A stretch of 64,000 nt of DNA, from the NCBI GenBank assembly GCA_947625285.1, contig CANQNS010000001.1, positions 186,001 through 250,000 on the forward strand. The letters run 5' to 3'. The stretch is from an uncultured Oscillospiraceae bacterium. Lineage in GTDB: Bacteria > Bacillota > Clostridia > Oscillospirales > Oscillospiraceae. The notes under the pieces were generated by a model that ran no database searches, was not told the DNA's origin, and saw only the letters and a program-made list of their open reading frames with translations. Shown here one piece after another: positions 10,350 through 20,224 of this stretch. The translations under genes and the position numbers were made by a program. Each line of letters starts with the position of its first letter. Position 1 is the first letter of the stretch.

Positions 10350-10912
10350 TGGACGGCTGGGACCTGCCCACGTCGCTGACCGTGGGTGGGGCGCGGCGGC
10401 CTATCCGCTCGGATTTCCGGGACGCGCTCTACCTGATGGGCATCTTTGCCGACCCGGAGCTTGAGCCGGATGAAAAGGCCGCCGTGTGTTTGCGGGTGCT
10501 GTTCGTGGACGGAGAGGATATCCCGGCCGGGCAGGCGGAGGAGGCCTTCCAGGCGGCGGTGGATTTTTTGGACGGCGGCATCCCCGCCGGCGGACGGCGC
10601 GCCTCGCCCCGGGTGGTGGATCTGCAGCAGGACGCGCCTATCCTTATCCCGGCGGTCAACAAGGTCCTGGGACGGGAGATACGCGCCCTGCCCTATCTGC
10701 ACTGGTGGACCTTCCTGGCCGCCTATATGGAGGTCGGTGACAGCCTCTTTTCCACGGTGGTGGGGCTGCGGCAAAAACGCGCCAGGGGCCGGAAGCTGGA
10801 GAAGTATGAGCAGCAGTTCTGGAACGAAAACCGGGCTTTGGTGGAGCTGCGGAGAAAACAGACCCCCCAGGACCGGGCCAGGCGGGAGCAGCTGCGAGAG
10901 CTTTTTGTGTGA
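10349..10912 (+). CDS. Gp15-family phage tail assembly protein
   Basis: SDFRDALYLMGIFADPELEPDEKAAVCLRVLFVDGEDIP...FLDGG motif of Gp15 family. Confidence 0.75.
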   Translation: MDGWDLPTSLTVGGARRPIRSDFRDALYLMGIFADPELEPDEKAAVCLRVLFVDGEDIPAGQAEEAFQAAVDFLDGGIPAGGRRASPRVVDLQQDAPILIPAVNKVLGREIRALPYLHWWTFLAAYMEVGDSLFSTVVGLRQKRARGRKLEKYEQQFWNENRALVELRRKQTPQDRARREQLRELFV

Positions 10913-10925
10913 GGAGTGAGCGTCT

Positions 10926-13487
10926 ATGGCGGAAGACGGTTCCGTTATCATAAAAGTACGATTTGAGACTGGCGACGTGGAGCGGGGCGTGGACGCCATC
11001 CGGACCGGGTGCAAGCGGGCGGGCACGGCGGCGGCCAAGCTCCGCAGCGCGGCGGCCGGCGCATGGGATCTGCGGCCCTTGCGGAGCGCGCAGAAAACCG
11101 TGGCCGGACTGGACCAGAGCATCGGAAAGCTGGTCGGCGCGGCGGCGGACGAGCCTCTGGACGGCATGGACGAAGCCATGGCGGAGGCGGGCCAGAGCGC
11201 GGAGCGGACCGCCGCCGGTATCGGTCAGGCGGAGGCGGCGCTGGCGGGACTTACGGCGGGCATGGCCGGCGGGTATGCCGGGGCGGTCCGCTATGGGCTG
11301 GGCATACAGGCCCTGGCCGCGCTGCTGGCGGCGCTTGGCGGCACGATCAAGGACGGGATGACCGCCCTGGCGAAATACGACAGCGAGACGGCCGACGCCC
11401 TTAGCAGCCTGCGCGGCTCCCTGCGAAGCGTGCAGAGCGCGCTGGCGACCGCTTTCGCGCCCATCGCCACCGCGGTGGCTCCCCACCTTTCCAGCCTGTG
11501 CAATATGCTGGTGACGGCGGCCAACTATGTGGCTATGTTCTTCGCCGTGCTGGGGGGAAAGAGCACCTATAAGCGGGCGGTGGCCGGCGCGAACAGCTAC
11601 GCCGCCAGCATCTCCGCGGCGGGCTCCGCCGTGAAGGTCGCCACGGTGCAGACCGGCCAGTTCGGCCAGGCCGCCGCCACGGCGGTGACGGACGCCGGGA
11701 AAGCCGCCGCCATCGCGGCGGGCGGTATCTCCGACGTGGGAAGGGCCGTCAAGGACGCCCGCAACAACCTGTCCGGCCTGGACGAGCTGAACCTGTGGCG
11801 GGTGGAGGAGCAGACCTCCGGCGGCGGAGGCTCCGGCGGGGCCGGCGGCGGAGGAGGTCTGGACATAGAGGACGGGGGCTTCGCCTTTGAGGAGGTCCCA
11901 GTGGACGAGGCCTTTGCCAAGCGGATCGACTGGCTCAAAGAGCATTTTGACGGCCTTCTCACCGTGGCGGAGGCCATCGGCGCGGCGGTGCTGGCCTGGA
12001 AGATCGCCCGGGCCTTCGGCGCAAGCCTCAAAACAGCCCTGGGCCTGGCTACGGCCGTGGGCGGCGCGGTGGCGTTGGTGAAGGGCTATCTGGATGCCTG
12101 GCGGGGCGGCATCGATCCGAAAAATATGCGGCAGATGCTCCTGGGCCTGGCGGCCGCCGTGGGCGGCGTGAGCCTGGCGGCGGGACCGGCGGCCGGCGCG
12201 TTCACGGCTCTGGCCGGCGGCGCGGCCCTGGCGGCGGAGGCGTTCCGGGAGTGGGTCAGGACGGGCAAGCTGTCCGACAGCGCGCTCAAGACCCTGACGG
12301 CCGGACTGCTGCTGGCGGGCGGCGCGCTCAGCCTTCTGTCCGGGTCCTGGGTCCCCCTGGCCGTGGCCGCCGTCGCCACGCTGGCCGCCGCCGTGATGGG
12401 CCGGTGGGAGGAGATAAAAAAGCGGACGGGCAAGGTCTGGAAGGCCATCCAGAAATTCGTCCTGGACGCCTGGGACCAGATGAAAAAGGACGTCCGGGCC
12501 CGGTCTCAGGAGCTGCGCGGCAATATCGCCGGGAGCTTCGACGCCATTCGGGAGAAGATCGGCTCCGCCATAGGGGCCGCCGGAGAGGCGGTCCGGGAAC
12601 AGTTCGAGGCGATGCGCGCCCGCACGGCGGATACGCTGGGCCAGATGAAGGACCGGGTGAGCGGGGCGTTCGAGAGCATACGGGGGCTGATAGCGGAGCG
12701 GTCCCAGGCGGCGGCCCGGGCCGTTACCGGGGCGTTCGAGAGCATCCGCTCGGCCATCGCGGATAAGGCGTCCGCCGCCAGACAGACGGTCTTGAACATC
12801 TTTTCCGGGATCGCCTCCGGCATCGGTGAGCGCATCCAGTCCGCCGTCAGCGCGGTGAAAAACGCCGTGGACGCCATCCGGAACAGCCTCAACTTCTCCT
12901 GGAGCCTGCCCCATCTGAAGCTGCCGCACATATCCATCACAGGCGGGTTCTCCCTGAATCCGCCCAGGGTGCCGCGCTTTTCCATCAGCTGGTATGCCAG
13001 AGGCGGCATCGTGGACGGGGCCACGCTGATCGGCGCGGGGGAGGCGGGCCGGGAGGCCATCATCCCCCTGGAACGGCACACGGAGTGGCTGGACGAGGTG
13101 GCGAAGCGGCTGGCCGCACGGCTGGGCGGCATGAGGCCGACGCCGGATCTGGCGGAAACAGCGGAGCGGCTGGCGGGGCTGGCCGGGTCCATCGACCGGC
13201 TGGGGCTCGCCATATCCTCCTTCCGGCAGCCGGTGATGGCCGCCGGCACCGTGATCCCGCCCAAGGCCGTGTACGCGGCGGAGCGGGAGGACGCCGTCCT
13301 GGGCGGGTCCGGCCTACGGCAGCTTTTGGCGGGCCTGGCCGGGACCGGCGGGAACGGCGGTCCCCGATCCGAGGGCAGCTATACCTTCGTCGCCCAGCTG
13401 GACGGCCGGGAGATATTCCGCCAGACCATCCGGGAGGGTAAGCTGCGCCAGACCCAGACCGGGCGCAATCCCTTTGAACTGGGGTGA
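10926..13487 (+). CDS. phage tail tape measure protein
   Basis: 853 aa Ala/Gly-rich helical protein with hydrophobic segments, GRWEEIKK..., C-term [26 protein letters not shown]. Confidence 0.85.
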   Translation: MAEDGSVIIKVRFETGDVERGVDAIRTGCKRAGTAAAKLRSAAAGAWDLRPLRSAQKTVAGLDQSIGKLVGAAADEPLDGMDEAMAEAGQSAERTAAGIGQAEAALAGLTAGMAGGYAGAVRYGLGIQALAALLAALGGTIKDGMTALAKYDSETADALSSLRGSLRSVQSALATAFAPIATAVAPHLSSLCNMLVTAANYVAMFFAVLGGKSTYKRAVAGANSYAASISAAGSAVKVATVQTGQFGQAAATAVTDAGKAAAIAAGGISDVGRAVKDARNNLSGLDELNLWRVEEQTSGGGGSGGAGGGGGLDIEDGGFAFEEVPVDEAFAKRIDWLKEHFDGLLTVAEAIGAAVLAWKIARAFGASLKTALGLATAVGGAVALVKGYLDAWRGGIDPKNMRQMLLGLAAAVGGVSLAAGPAAGAFTALAGGAALAAEAFREWVRTGKLSDSALKTLTAGLLLAGGALSLLSGSWVPLAVAAVATLAAAVMGRWEEIKKRTGKVWKAIQKFVLDAWDQMKKDVRARSQELRGNIAGSFDAIREKIGSAIGAAGEAVREQFEAMRARTADTLGQMKDRVSGAFESIRGLIAERSQAAARAVTGAFESIRSAIADKASAARQTVLNIFSGIASGIGERIQSAVSAVKNAVDAIRNSLNFSWSLPHLKLPHISITGGFSLNPPRVPRFSISWYARGGIVDGATLIGAGEAGREAIIPLERHTEWLDEVAKRLAARLGGMRPTPDLAETAERLAGLAGSIDRLGLAISSFRQPVMAAGTVIPPKAVYAAEREDAVLGGSGLRQLLAGLAGTGGNGGPRSEGSYTFVAQLDGREIFRQTIREGKLRQTQTGRNPFELG

Positions 13488-13493
13488 GAGGGC

Positions 13494-13880
13494 ATGAACA
13501 AATATCAGGACTATATCAAGATGAACGGCGTGGTGATCTACCAGCCGGACGAGGGCTTGGGTTATGACTTCGAGACCACCTATACCGAGGACAGCACCCG
13601 AGTCCAGAGCGGCGTGATGCACGCCACGCCCATGTTCACAGTGGAGGCGTTCAGCTACCGGGCCACCTGGGTGCCGGCGGCGCGGATGCGGGAGATATTA
13701 CAGATCGCGGCCAAGGGCTCGCCCTTCACGCTGCACTACTTCTCGCCCTATTACGGCTGCTGGCGGGACGACCGGTTCTATGTGGCAAAGGGGTCATTGT
13801 CCATCGGCCGGCTGGAGTACCGGGACGAGGTCTTTGAGAATCTGTCCTTCAATATGGTGGGGGTGAATCCGATCCGATGA
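13494..13880 (+). CDS. phage tail protein (distal-tail-like)
   Basis: MNKYQDYIKMNGVVIYQPDEGLGYDFETTYTEDSTRVQSG; gene order. Confidence 0.6.
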   Translation: MNKYQDYIKMNGVVIYQPDEGLGYDFETTYTEDSTRVQSGVMHATPMFTVEAFSYRATWVPAARMREILQIAAKGSPFTLHYFSPYYGCWRDDRFYVAKGSLSIGRLEYRDEVFENLSFNMVGVNPIR

Positions 13881-16015
13881 TAAACGTGAGCAAAGAGTTC
13901 CGCGAGACCATGAAGGAGCGGACCGATTTCAAGTGCTACGCGGAGGCGGCCCTGGCCGACGGCCGGGAGCTGGTCTTTACGGAGGATGATTTCGTGATGA
14001 GCGGCAACAGCCTCACCGACGGCGCGGCTGCGGGCGGCCTGCCCCTGGGGGCGGCGGTGTGCCGGACGGTGAAGCTGGCTCTGACCAACACGGACGGCCG
14101 CCTGGACGAGTGCGACTTCTATGGGGCCCGCATCCGGCTGTGGCTCACGTTCCGGCTGTCGGAGACGGTGGAACGGGTCCGGCTGGGGACCTTTACGGTG
14201 GCGGAGCCGGAGAGCCGGGGCGAGACGGTGACTATCACGGCCGGGGACGATATGATCCTGGCGGACCGGGACTTTGTCCCGTTCCAGACGGGAAGCGCGA
14301 CGCTGGGGCAGCTCTATATGGACGTGTGCGGCCAGTGCGGCCTGCACTACACCACGGCGGAGTTTCCCAATAGCGACATGACCGTGACGGTGCCGGAAGA
14401 GAGCTATACCTGCCGGCAGATGCTGGGGTATATCGCCCTGCTGGCGGGGGGCAACGCCCGGATCGACCGGCAGGGGGATATCAAGATCCTGACCTATGAC
14501 CGGCAGCGGCCGGCGGACCACGATCTGAGCGACTGGACCAGCCTCAGGACCGACACGGACGATATCATCATCACGGGCCTGCAGGTCCAGACGGAGGACG
14601 GCCCCGTCCGAGAGGGCGAGGAGGGGTATGTGCTGGAGCTGGAGGACCCGCTGATGGAGGGCCGGGAGGCGGAGGCCCTGCGGCGGGTGGGGGACCGGCT
14701 GCTGGGGCTGCGGCTGCGGCAGTTCGAGGGCAGCCACACCGGCTACCCCCTGGCGGAGTGCATGGACACCGTTGCCTTCACGGACCGGCGGGGCCGGCGG
14801 TACACGTCCGTGATGACAGACGTGACCTTTGCCTTCGGCGGGCTCACCAGCCTCTCCAACAGCGCGGAGGGTGTGGTCCGCAACGGCAGCCGGTATGTGT
14901 CCGGGGAGACGATGGCGAAGCTGGAAGCCCGGAAACTGGCGAAGAAGGAGCGGACCGCCCGGGAGCTGGCGGTGGAGGCTCTCCGCCAGGCTCTGGAGGA
15001 GTCCAGCGGGATGTACTGCACGGTCCAGAGGCAGCCGGACGGCTCGTCGGTGGTATATCTGCACGACAAGCCGGACCTGGAGGGCTCCGCCAACGTGGTG
15101 AAGATAACGGCGAACGCCCTGGGCCTGTCCACGGACGGGGGCCAGAGCTACCCCTTCGGCTTCGCCGTCAACGGCGAGATGATCATGGGCATCATCCAGG
15201 CGGAGGGCATCAACGCCGACTGGATCCTGACCGGGACGGTGGATCTGGAGCGGCTCACCGTATCGGGGGCGTTGGGCGGCATCAAGGAGGGACACGGCGC
15301 GGCCAAGGACGGCCAGACCACCAAGGGCATCCTGATATACGGCTCCAATGGGCTGGACGAGGACGGCAACGCCATACCGCCTTACATGATCCTGACTGAC
15401 GCCGGCTGGCGCGTGCAGACGGCGGAGGACGCCTATTTCTACGTATCGGGGCGAACGGCGAATATGGAGGGCAACATCGTTGCCACCGGCTCCCTCAGTG
15501 CGCGGGGCGGCATAGTGTATGTGGGCGGCAATACTGCGGTCAACTGGAACGCTGACGCCACGCTGATGACCTTTGGCAATAACGCCTATCGCTCCTGGCT
15601 GGCCGGCCGGCAGGTGTATGTGGGCGAGAATGTGAGCAGCTACGAGACCTATCTCCGCGGCGGCAGCATCTACGCCAGCAAAACCATCCAGATAAGCTCC
15701 GACAGGACGATGAAAAAGGACGTGGAGCCGCTGACGGCGGCCTATGCCGCCGCGCTGGACCGGGTAAAGCCGGTGCGGTACCGCTACAAGACGGAGCCGG
15801 AGGGCGCGCCGTTCCACCTGGGCTACGTCGCCCAGGACGTGCGGGCGGCCCTGGAGGCGGAGGGTCTGGGCGACGCCGCCGTGGTGGGCGAGTATGCCGG
15901 CGAGGACGGCCAGACCCGCCTGGCCCTGGCCTATGAGGAGCTGATCGCCCTGCTCCACTGCAAGATCGACCGCCTGGAGGCGGAGATAGAACGGGTAAAG
16001 GAGGCGTTGGCATGA
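13877..16015 (+). CDS. phage tail hub/tip protein with C-terminal S74 peptidase (intramolecular chaperone) domain
   Basis: N-term baseplate-like; C-term ISSDRTMKKDVEPLTAAYAAALDRVKPVRYRYKTEPEG...HLGYVAQDV. Confidence 0.75.
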   Translation: MINVSKEFRETMKERTDFKCYAEAALADGRELVFTEDDFVMSGNSLTDGAAAGGLPLGAAVCRTVKLALTNTDGRLDECDFYGARIRLWLTFRLSETVERVRLGTFTVAEPESRGETVTITAGDDMILADRDFVPFQTGSATLGQLYMDVCGQCGLHYTTAEFPNSDMTVTVPEESYTCRQMLGYIALLAGGNARIDRQGDIKILTYDRQRPADHDLSDWTSLRTDTDDIIITGLQVQTEDGPVREGEEGYVLELEDPLMEGREAEALRRVGDRLLGLRLRQFEGSHTGYPLAECMDTVAFTDRRGRRYTSVMTDVTFAFGGLTSLSNSAEGVVRNGSRYVSGETMAKLEARKLAKKERTARELAVEALRQALEESSGMYCTVQRQPDGSSVVYLHDKPDLEGSANVVKITANALGLSTDGGQSYPFGFAVNGEMIMGIIQAEGINADWILTGTVDLERLTVSGALGGIKEGHGAAKDGQTTKGILIYGSNGLDEDGNAIPPYMILTDAGWRVQTAEDAYFYVSGRTANMEGNIVATGSLSARGGIVYVGGNTAVNWNADATLMTFGNNAYRSWLAGRQVYVGENVSSYETYLRGGSIYASKTIQISSDRTMKKDVEPLTAAYAAALDRVKPVRYRYKTEPEGAPFHLGYVAQDVRAALEAEGLGDAAVVGEYAGEDGQTRLALAYEELIALLHCKIDRLEAEIERVKEALA

Positions 16016-16224
16016 TGGACCGGCGATGCGCCCAGTGCCGCTTCGGTGTACCGATCTATATTGGCGACGGGGACGAGCTTCTGACGGCGTGCGTATATAT
16101 CCTGCGGACCGGCCACAGACGGCCCTGCCCCGCCGGGGAGGGGTGCGGCGTGTTCCAGCCCGCCAGACCGGGCGACAGCCCCAGAATGGAGAAAATACTG
16201 TTCGGAAAGGAGCAATACATATGA
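16012..16224 (+). CDS. hypothetical phage protein, Cys-containing
   Basis: 70 aa, overlaps neighbours by ATGA-type junctions. Confidence 0.5.
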   Translation: MMDRRCAQCRFGVPIYIGDGDELLTACVYILRTGHRRPCPAGEGCGVFQPARPGDSPRMEKILFGKEQYI

Positions 16225-16649
16225 AAGATACCGTATGCGCCGCCATCGGCGCGGTGGGCGGCGTGCTGAGCGCAGCCTTCGGCGGATGGGACGGGGCCAT
16301 CGTGACGCTGGTGATCTTCATGGCGGCGGACTATGTGTCCGGCCTGCTGGTGGCGGGGGTGTTCCACGCCTCGGCCAAATCGGAGGGCGGCGCGCTGGAA
16401 TCCCGGGCGGGCTTCAAGGGCCTGTGCCGGAAGGGAATGATACTGCTGTTCGTGCTCATCGCCTGCCGGCTGGATATGCTGCTGGGCTGCCGGTATATCC
16501 GGGACGGCGTGATCATCGGCTTCGCCGCCAATGAGTTCATCTCCATCGTGGAGAACGCCGGGCTCATGGGTCTGCCGCTGCCGGCGGCGGTCAGCGGCGC
16601 GGTGGATATCCTCACCAGCAAGGCAAAGGAGGACCCGGACCATGAGTAA
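16221..16649 (+). CDS. phage holin (toxin-secretion/holin family)
   Basis: MKDTVCAAIGAVGGVLSAAFGGWDGAIVTLVIFMAADYVSGLLVA...GFKGLCRKGMILLFVLIACRLD. Confidence 0.85.
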   Translation: MKDTVCAAIGAVGGVLSAAFGGWDGAIVTLVIFMAADYVSGLLVAGVFHASAKSEGGALESRAGFKGLCRKGMILLFVLIACRLDMLLGCRYIRDGVIIGFAANEFISIVENAGLMGLPLPAAVSGAVDILTSKAKEDPDHE

Positions 16650-17442
16650 CGCGGCGCAGGTGGTGTCCATCGCCCTGGCCGAAGTGGGCTACCGGGAGAA
16701 GGCTTCCAACGCAAGCCTCGATCTGGCGGCCGCCAACGCCGGGTCCGGCAACTGGACCAAGTATGCCCGGGACCTCTATAACGCCGGGTACTACAACGGT
16801 AACAAGAACGGCTACGCCTGGTGCGACGTGTTCGTGGACTGGTGCTTTTATAAGGCCTTCGGCAAGACCGAGGGGCAGCTGGTGGAGTGCCAGACCGGGA
16901 CCCTGGGGGCGGCGTGCCCCTATTCGGCCAGCTACTACAAGGCCCAGGGCCGGTATGATACCACGCCCCGGGTGGGGGACCAGGTGTTCTTCCAGCAGGG
17001 CGGCGCGCTGGTGCACACTGGCATCGTGGCGGAGGTCACCGCCAGTCAGATCGTCACCGTGGAGGGCAATACCAGCGACATGGTGGCTAAGCGAACCTAC
17101 AGCCGGTCCAGCTCCTACATCGCCGGGTACGGCCACCCCCAGTACACCGAGGCGGCCAGCACTATTCCGGTGGAGAAGTACGGCGCGGAGCAGACCGTGA
17201 AGGTCCACCTGCTCCAGTCCGGCTCCATCGGCGCGGAGGTCAAGACCATCCAGCGCATCTGCTTTGCCCGGGGCTGTCTGGACGACGCCGGGCGGCAGAT
17301 CGACGTGGACGGGGACTTCGGCCCCGCCACCAGACAGGCGGTCGTCAAGCTGCAAAAGCAGTTGTTCCCCGCCGCCCCCGCCAAGTGGGACGGAGAGGTG
17401 GGCGTGGAGACCTGGACCGCCGCGCTGACTAAGCTCTGGTGA
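16642..17442 (+). CDS. endolysin: CHAP-type amidase/peptidase plus peptidoglycan-binding domain
   Basis: ALAEVGYREKASN...YAWCDVFVDWCFYKAF...GDQVFFQ...VHTGIVAEV, C-term PG_binding (IDVDGDFGPATRQAVVKLQKQ). Confidence 0.85.
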   Translation: MSNAAQVVSIALAEVGYREKASNASLDLAAANAGSGNWTKYARDLYNAGYYNGNKNGYAWCDVFVDWCFYKAFGKTEGQLVECQTGTLGAACPYSASYYKAQGRYDTTPRVGDQVFFQQGGALVHTGIVAEVTASQIVTVEGNTSDMVAKRTYSRSSSYIAGYGHPQYTEAASTIPVEKYGAEQTVKVHLLQSGSIGAEVKTIQRICFARGCLDDAGRQIDVDGDFGPATRQAVVKLQKQLFPAAPAKWDGEVGVETWTAALTKLW

Positions 17443-17453
17443 GCGAGGATATC

Positions 17454-17489
17454 AAAAAAACACCCTGCCTCTTGGCAGGGTGTTTTTTT
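17454..17489. terminator. bidirectional intrinsic terminator ending the phage block
   Basis: AAAAAAACACCCTGCCTCTTGGCAGGGTGTTTTTTT. Confidence 0.9.
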
Positions 17490-17500
17490 GTTGTCTTTTT

Positions 17501-19117
17501 TCAGTGGTTCTTGCCGGCCAGGCGCAGGTTGGACGTGGCGGCTTCATAGCCGGACATCTGCTCCTCCTGCCAGGCGCTGTAGGCGTCGGCGCGCAGGGCG
17601 TCGTCCGCCTGCCGGTGGGCGTAGGACATATCGTCCTTGCCGGCGAAGTAGAGCACATGGGTGCCGGTGTAGGCTCCCTCGTAGGAGACGATCTTGGTGT
17701 CGCCGGTCTTGCGGCCGCCGGCGAACAGCCACTGGTCGATGGGCTCCACCATGGTGCCCTTGGCGACCTTCTCATACAGACCGCCGTTGGTGTTGGAGCC
17801 GGTGTCGCCGGACCGCTCGTTGGCAAGCTCCGCGAAGGAGTCCTCCGTGGCGTCGCCGTCCTTCCACTCGTCATAAACGCTCTGGGCCTCGTCCGCGGCG
17901 GCCTGGATCTCCTCGTCGCTGAAGGAGCCGTCGCCGTCCGTGTCCTCCGCGTTGATCAGGATGTGCCGGAAGCTCACGGCGGGGTAATCGTTGGTGTCGC
18001 GGCCCAGGAACATGACTACATATTCGGAGCTGTCCGTGTCGATGCAGGTGGCGTCGCCGGGCTGACGGGCCTCGTCCAGCAGCCACTCGGCATAGTTGGA
18101 GTTCAGGCCGCTGCCGGCCGTGGACTGGACCGTGGGGGCCGCGTCCTCCGCCGCGTCAGCAAGCTCCTTGGCAAAGGCGTCCTCATCGGTGCCGTCCACC
18201 GCGTCGGCCAGAGCCTGCATATCCACCGCGGGCTCTTCTTCCTCGGCGGGGGCGTCTGTGGCGGCGGGCTCTTCCGTGGCCTCCGCGTCCTCAGTCTCGG
18301 CGGCATCCTCGGCGTCCTCCGTGGCTTCCGCGTCCTCAGTCTCGGCGGTGTCCTCCGTGGCTTCGGTCTCCTCGGCGGGCTTGGTCTGGGAGTAGAAGGC
18401 GTAGTCGATCACGTCCAGCTCGTCGGCGTGCTCGGCGTAGTAATCGTCCAGCTCGGCGTCGGAGTACTCATAGCCCTGGTAGACGCTGTCGGAATAGGCG
18501 GCGGCCAGGTGGGCCTTATAGAGCTCCTGCTCCACCAGCTCGATGGTGACGCCCTTGCCGTAGTTCAGGTTCAGGTACTGCTGGAGGTTCTCATAGTTCA
18601 GATCCTCCCAGCCGGTACGGATGGTCTCTATCTCCGCCTCATAGTCCGCCTGCTGCTCGTCCGACATGGTGAAGCCGGCCTCCTCGGCCTGGTCGCACAG
18701 CATCTGGATCTGGGTCATGTTGTCCACGGCGGTGTCCAGGAAGAACTGCCGCCAGGTGGTACCCTCGGCGTATTCCTGGTCTCCCAGGCTCTCGTCCGGG
18801 TCGAAGAACATACCGTAGCTGACGTACTGGGAATAGTTGCTGTAGAACGTCATGTAGGCGGCGGAATAGTAGTAATTCAGCTGGGCCACGGTGTAGTCCT
18901 GATCGTTGATGGTAACGGCGGTCAGGTGCTGGCTGGGCCAGGCGGAGTTGTAGATGAAGATGAAGGCGAAGAAGATCACCAGCACCACCGCCACCACGGT
19001 GTATGTGATAACGGTCTTGCGATGCTGGGCCTGCTCCTTGGCCTTGGCGGCGGTACGCTTGTCGGTGCCGGCCGCGATCTGCTCTCTGCGGTTGCGCTTG
19101 TCCTTTGATGCACTCAT
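17501..19117 (-). CDS. membrane-anchored PpiC/SurA-type peptidyl-prolyl isomerase with acidic low-complexity region and EF-hand-like loop
   Basis: N-terminal TM, SurA-N-like helices, VSFRHILINA...FAELANERSGDTGSNTNGGLYEKVAKGTMV parvulin signature. Confidence 0.8.
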   Translation of the reverse strand: MSASKDKRNRREQIAAGTDKRTAAKAKEQAQHRKTVITYTVVAVVLVIFFAFIFIYNSAWPSQHLTAVTINDQDYTVAQLNYYYSAAYMTFYSNYSQYVSYGMFFDPDESLGDQEYAEGTTWRQFFLDTAVDNMTQIQMLCDQAEEAGFTMSDEQQADYEAEIETIRTGWEDLNYENLQQYLNLNYGKGVTIELVEQELYKAHLAAAYSDSVYQGYEYSDAELDDYYAEHADELDVIDYAFYSQTKPAEETEATEDTAETEDAEATEDAEDAAETEDAEATEEPAATDAPAEEEEPAVDMQALADAVDGTDEDAFAKELADAAEDAAPTVQSTAGSGLNSNYAEWLLDEARQPGDATCIDTDSSEYVVMFLGRDTNDYPAVSFRHILINAEDTDGDGSFSDEEIQAAADEAQSVYDEWKDGDATEDSFAELANERSGDTGSNTNGGLYEKVAKGTMVEPIDQWLFAGGRKTGDTKIVSYEGAYTGTHVLYFAGKDDMSYAHRQADDALRADAYSAWQEEQMSGYEAATSNLRLAGKNH

Positions 19118-19299
19118 GTGTCCACACCTCTTGCGGTAGTTTTCTCGAAGTCCATGATATTATATTACAAGGTATGTCCCGTTTCAAGTTTTTTCTATGT
19201 CGGGCCGGGAATGTTTACAGACCGGACATAGAATTATGTTAACTTGGTTGCAAAATGGGACGGGTTCCTGTATACTGTCGGTGAATGGAGGGGATCGAA

Positions 19300-20181
19300 A
19301 TGCCCATGACCGACAACGACAAGAACCTGCGCCTGGCGGTGCTCATCGACGCGGACAACGCGCCCCGGGACTGTCTGCAGGGCATCATGGAGGAGGTAGC
19401 CATCTACGGCACGCCCAACCTGAAGCGAGCCTACGGGGACTGGTCCAGCCGGAACCTGTCCGGCTGGCGGCAGGCGCTGCTGGAAAACTCCGTCACCCCC
19501 ATGCAGCAGTTCGCCTACACCAAGGGCAAGAATTCCACCGACTCGGCCATGATCATCGACGCCATGGACATCCTCTATTCCGGCAACACGGACGGGTTCG
19601 TGCTGGTAAGCTCCGACAGCGATTTCACAGGCCTGGCCCGGCGGCTGCGGGAGGCGGGCCAGTTCGTCATCGGCATCGGTGAGCAAAAGACCCCGCCCCC
19701 TCTGATCGCGGCCTGCAGCAAGTTCATCTATATCGAGGTGATCCGGGGCCGGGCGGAAAAGACCGTGAGCGCGGCCCAGAAGACCCGGACCAGAAAGACC
19801 GAGCCCGCCAAAAAGGCCGAGCCTGTCAAGAAGGCGGAGCCCGCCAAAAAAGCCGAGCCCGCCAAGAGGCCCGAGCCGGAGCAGCCGGAGCCGGTCAACC
19901 GGCCCGCCGCCGGGGAGACCCGCCAGATCCCGGACAGCATCATCTGGCTCATCGCGGACTCCATTTTGGACCTTTCCGGGGAGCGGGACGACGACTATGT
20001 GCCTCTGGCGGCGGTGGGCAACCTGATCCAGAAAAAGCGGCCGGACTTCGACACCCGCAGCTACGGCTACTCCAAGCTGTCCGGCATGGTGAAGGCCATC
20101 GACCGGTTCAAGGTGGAGGAGCGGCAGGATAAATCCGATTCCCGCTCAAAGATCGTCTACATCAAAGATGAGGAAATGTAA
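19300..20181 (+). CDS. NYN-domain ribonuclease-like protein with C-terminal LOTUS/OST-HTH domain
   Basis: RLAVLIDADNAP...FVLVSSDSDFTGLARRLREAG; (KKAEPA)n linker; C-term IADSILDLSGERDDDYVPLAAVGNLIQKKRPDFDTRSYGYSKLSGMVKAI. Confidence 0.85.
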   Translation: MPMTDNDKNLRLAVLIDADNAPRDCLQGIMEEVAIYGTPNLKRAYGDWSSRNLSGWRQALLENSVTPMQQFAYTKGKNSTDSAMIIDAMDILYSGNTDGFVLVSSDSDFTGLARRLREAGQFVIGIGEQKTPPPLIAACSKFIYIEVIRGRAEKTVSAAQKTRTRKTEPAKKAEPVKKAEPAKKAEPAKRPEPEQPEPVNRPAAGETRQIPDSIIWLIADSILDLSGERDDDYVPLAAVGNLIQKKRPDFDTRSYGYSKLSGMVKAIDRFKVEERQDKSDSRSKIVYIKDEEM

Positions 20182-20189
20182 AAACACAA

Positions 20190-20221
20190 AAAGGCCCCGG
20201 ATCGTTCGATCCGGGGCCTTT
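20190..20221. terminator. intrinsic terminator (bidirectional)
   Basis: AAAGGCCCCGGATCGTTCGATCCGGGGCCTTT. Confidence 0.9.
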
Positions 20222-20224
20222 GAT

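Larger units (their letters stand above)
3020..17489 (+). mobile_element. phage structural/lysis gene block (siphovirus-like), no integrase/repressor/replication genes seen
   Basis: Contiguous same-strand genes in canonical order terminase-portal-scaffold-MCP-connectors-tail-TMP-Dit/Tal-holin-endolysin; flanked by proS and a foldase gene. Confidence 0.85.

Noticed and set aside
10656-13079. 807-aa minus-strand ORF opposite the tape measure gene (and similar 13778-16321, 4661-6163, 3375-4637)
   Set aside because: High-GC antisense ORFs with Arg/His/Gly/Pro-rich composition; plus-strand phage genes explain the region.
3056-17442. Contractile tailocin/T6SS-like device
   Set aside because: No sheath, baseplate wedge or spike genes; presence of terminase, portal, MCP and long tape measure indicates a non-contractile head-containing particle.
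19798-19880. Tandem repeat (KKAEPA-coding) considered as CRISPR-like
   Set aside because: In-frame low-complexity linker of the NYN protein; no spacers, no cas genes. No CRISPR array was found in the window.
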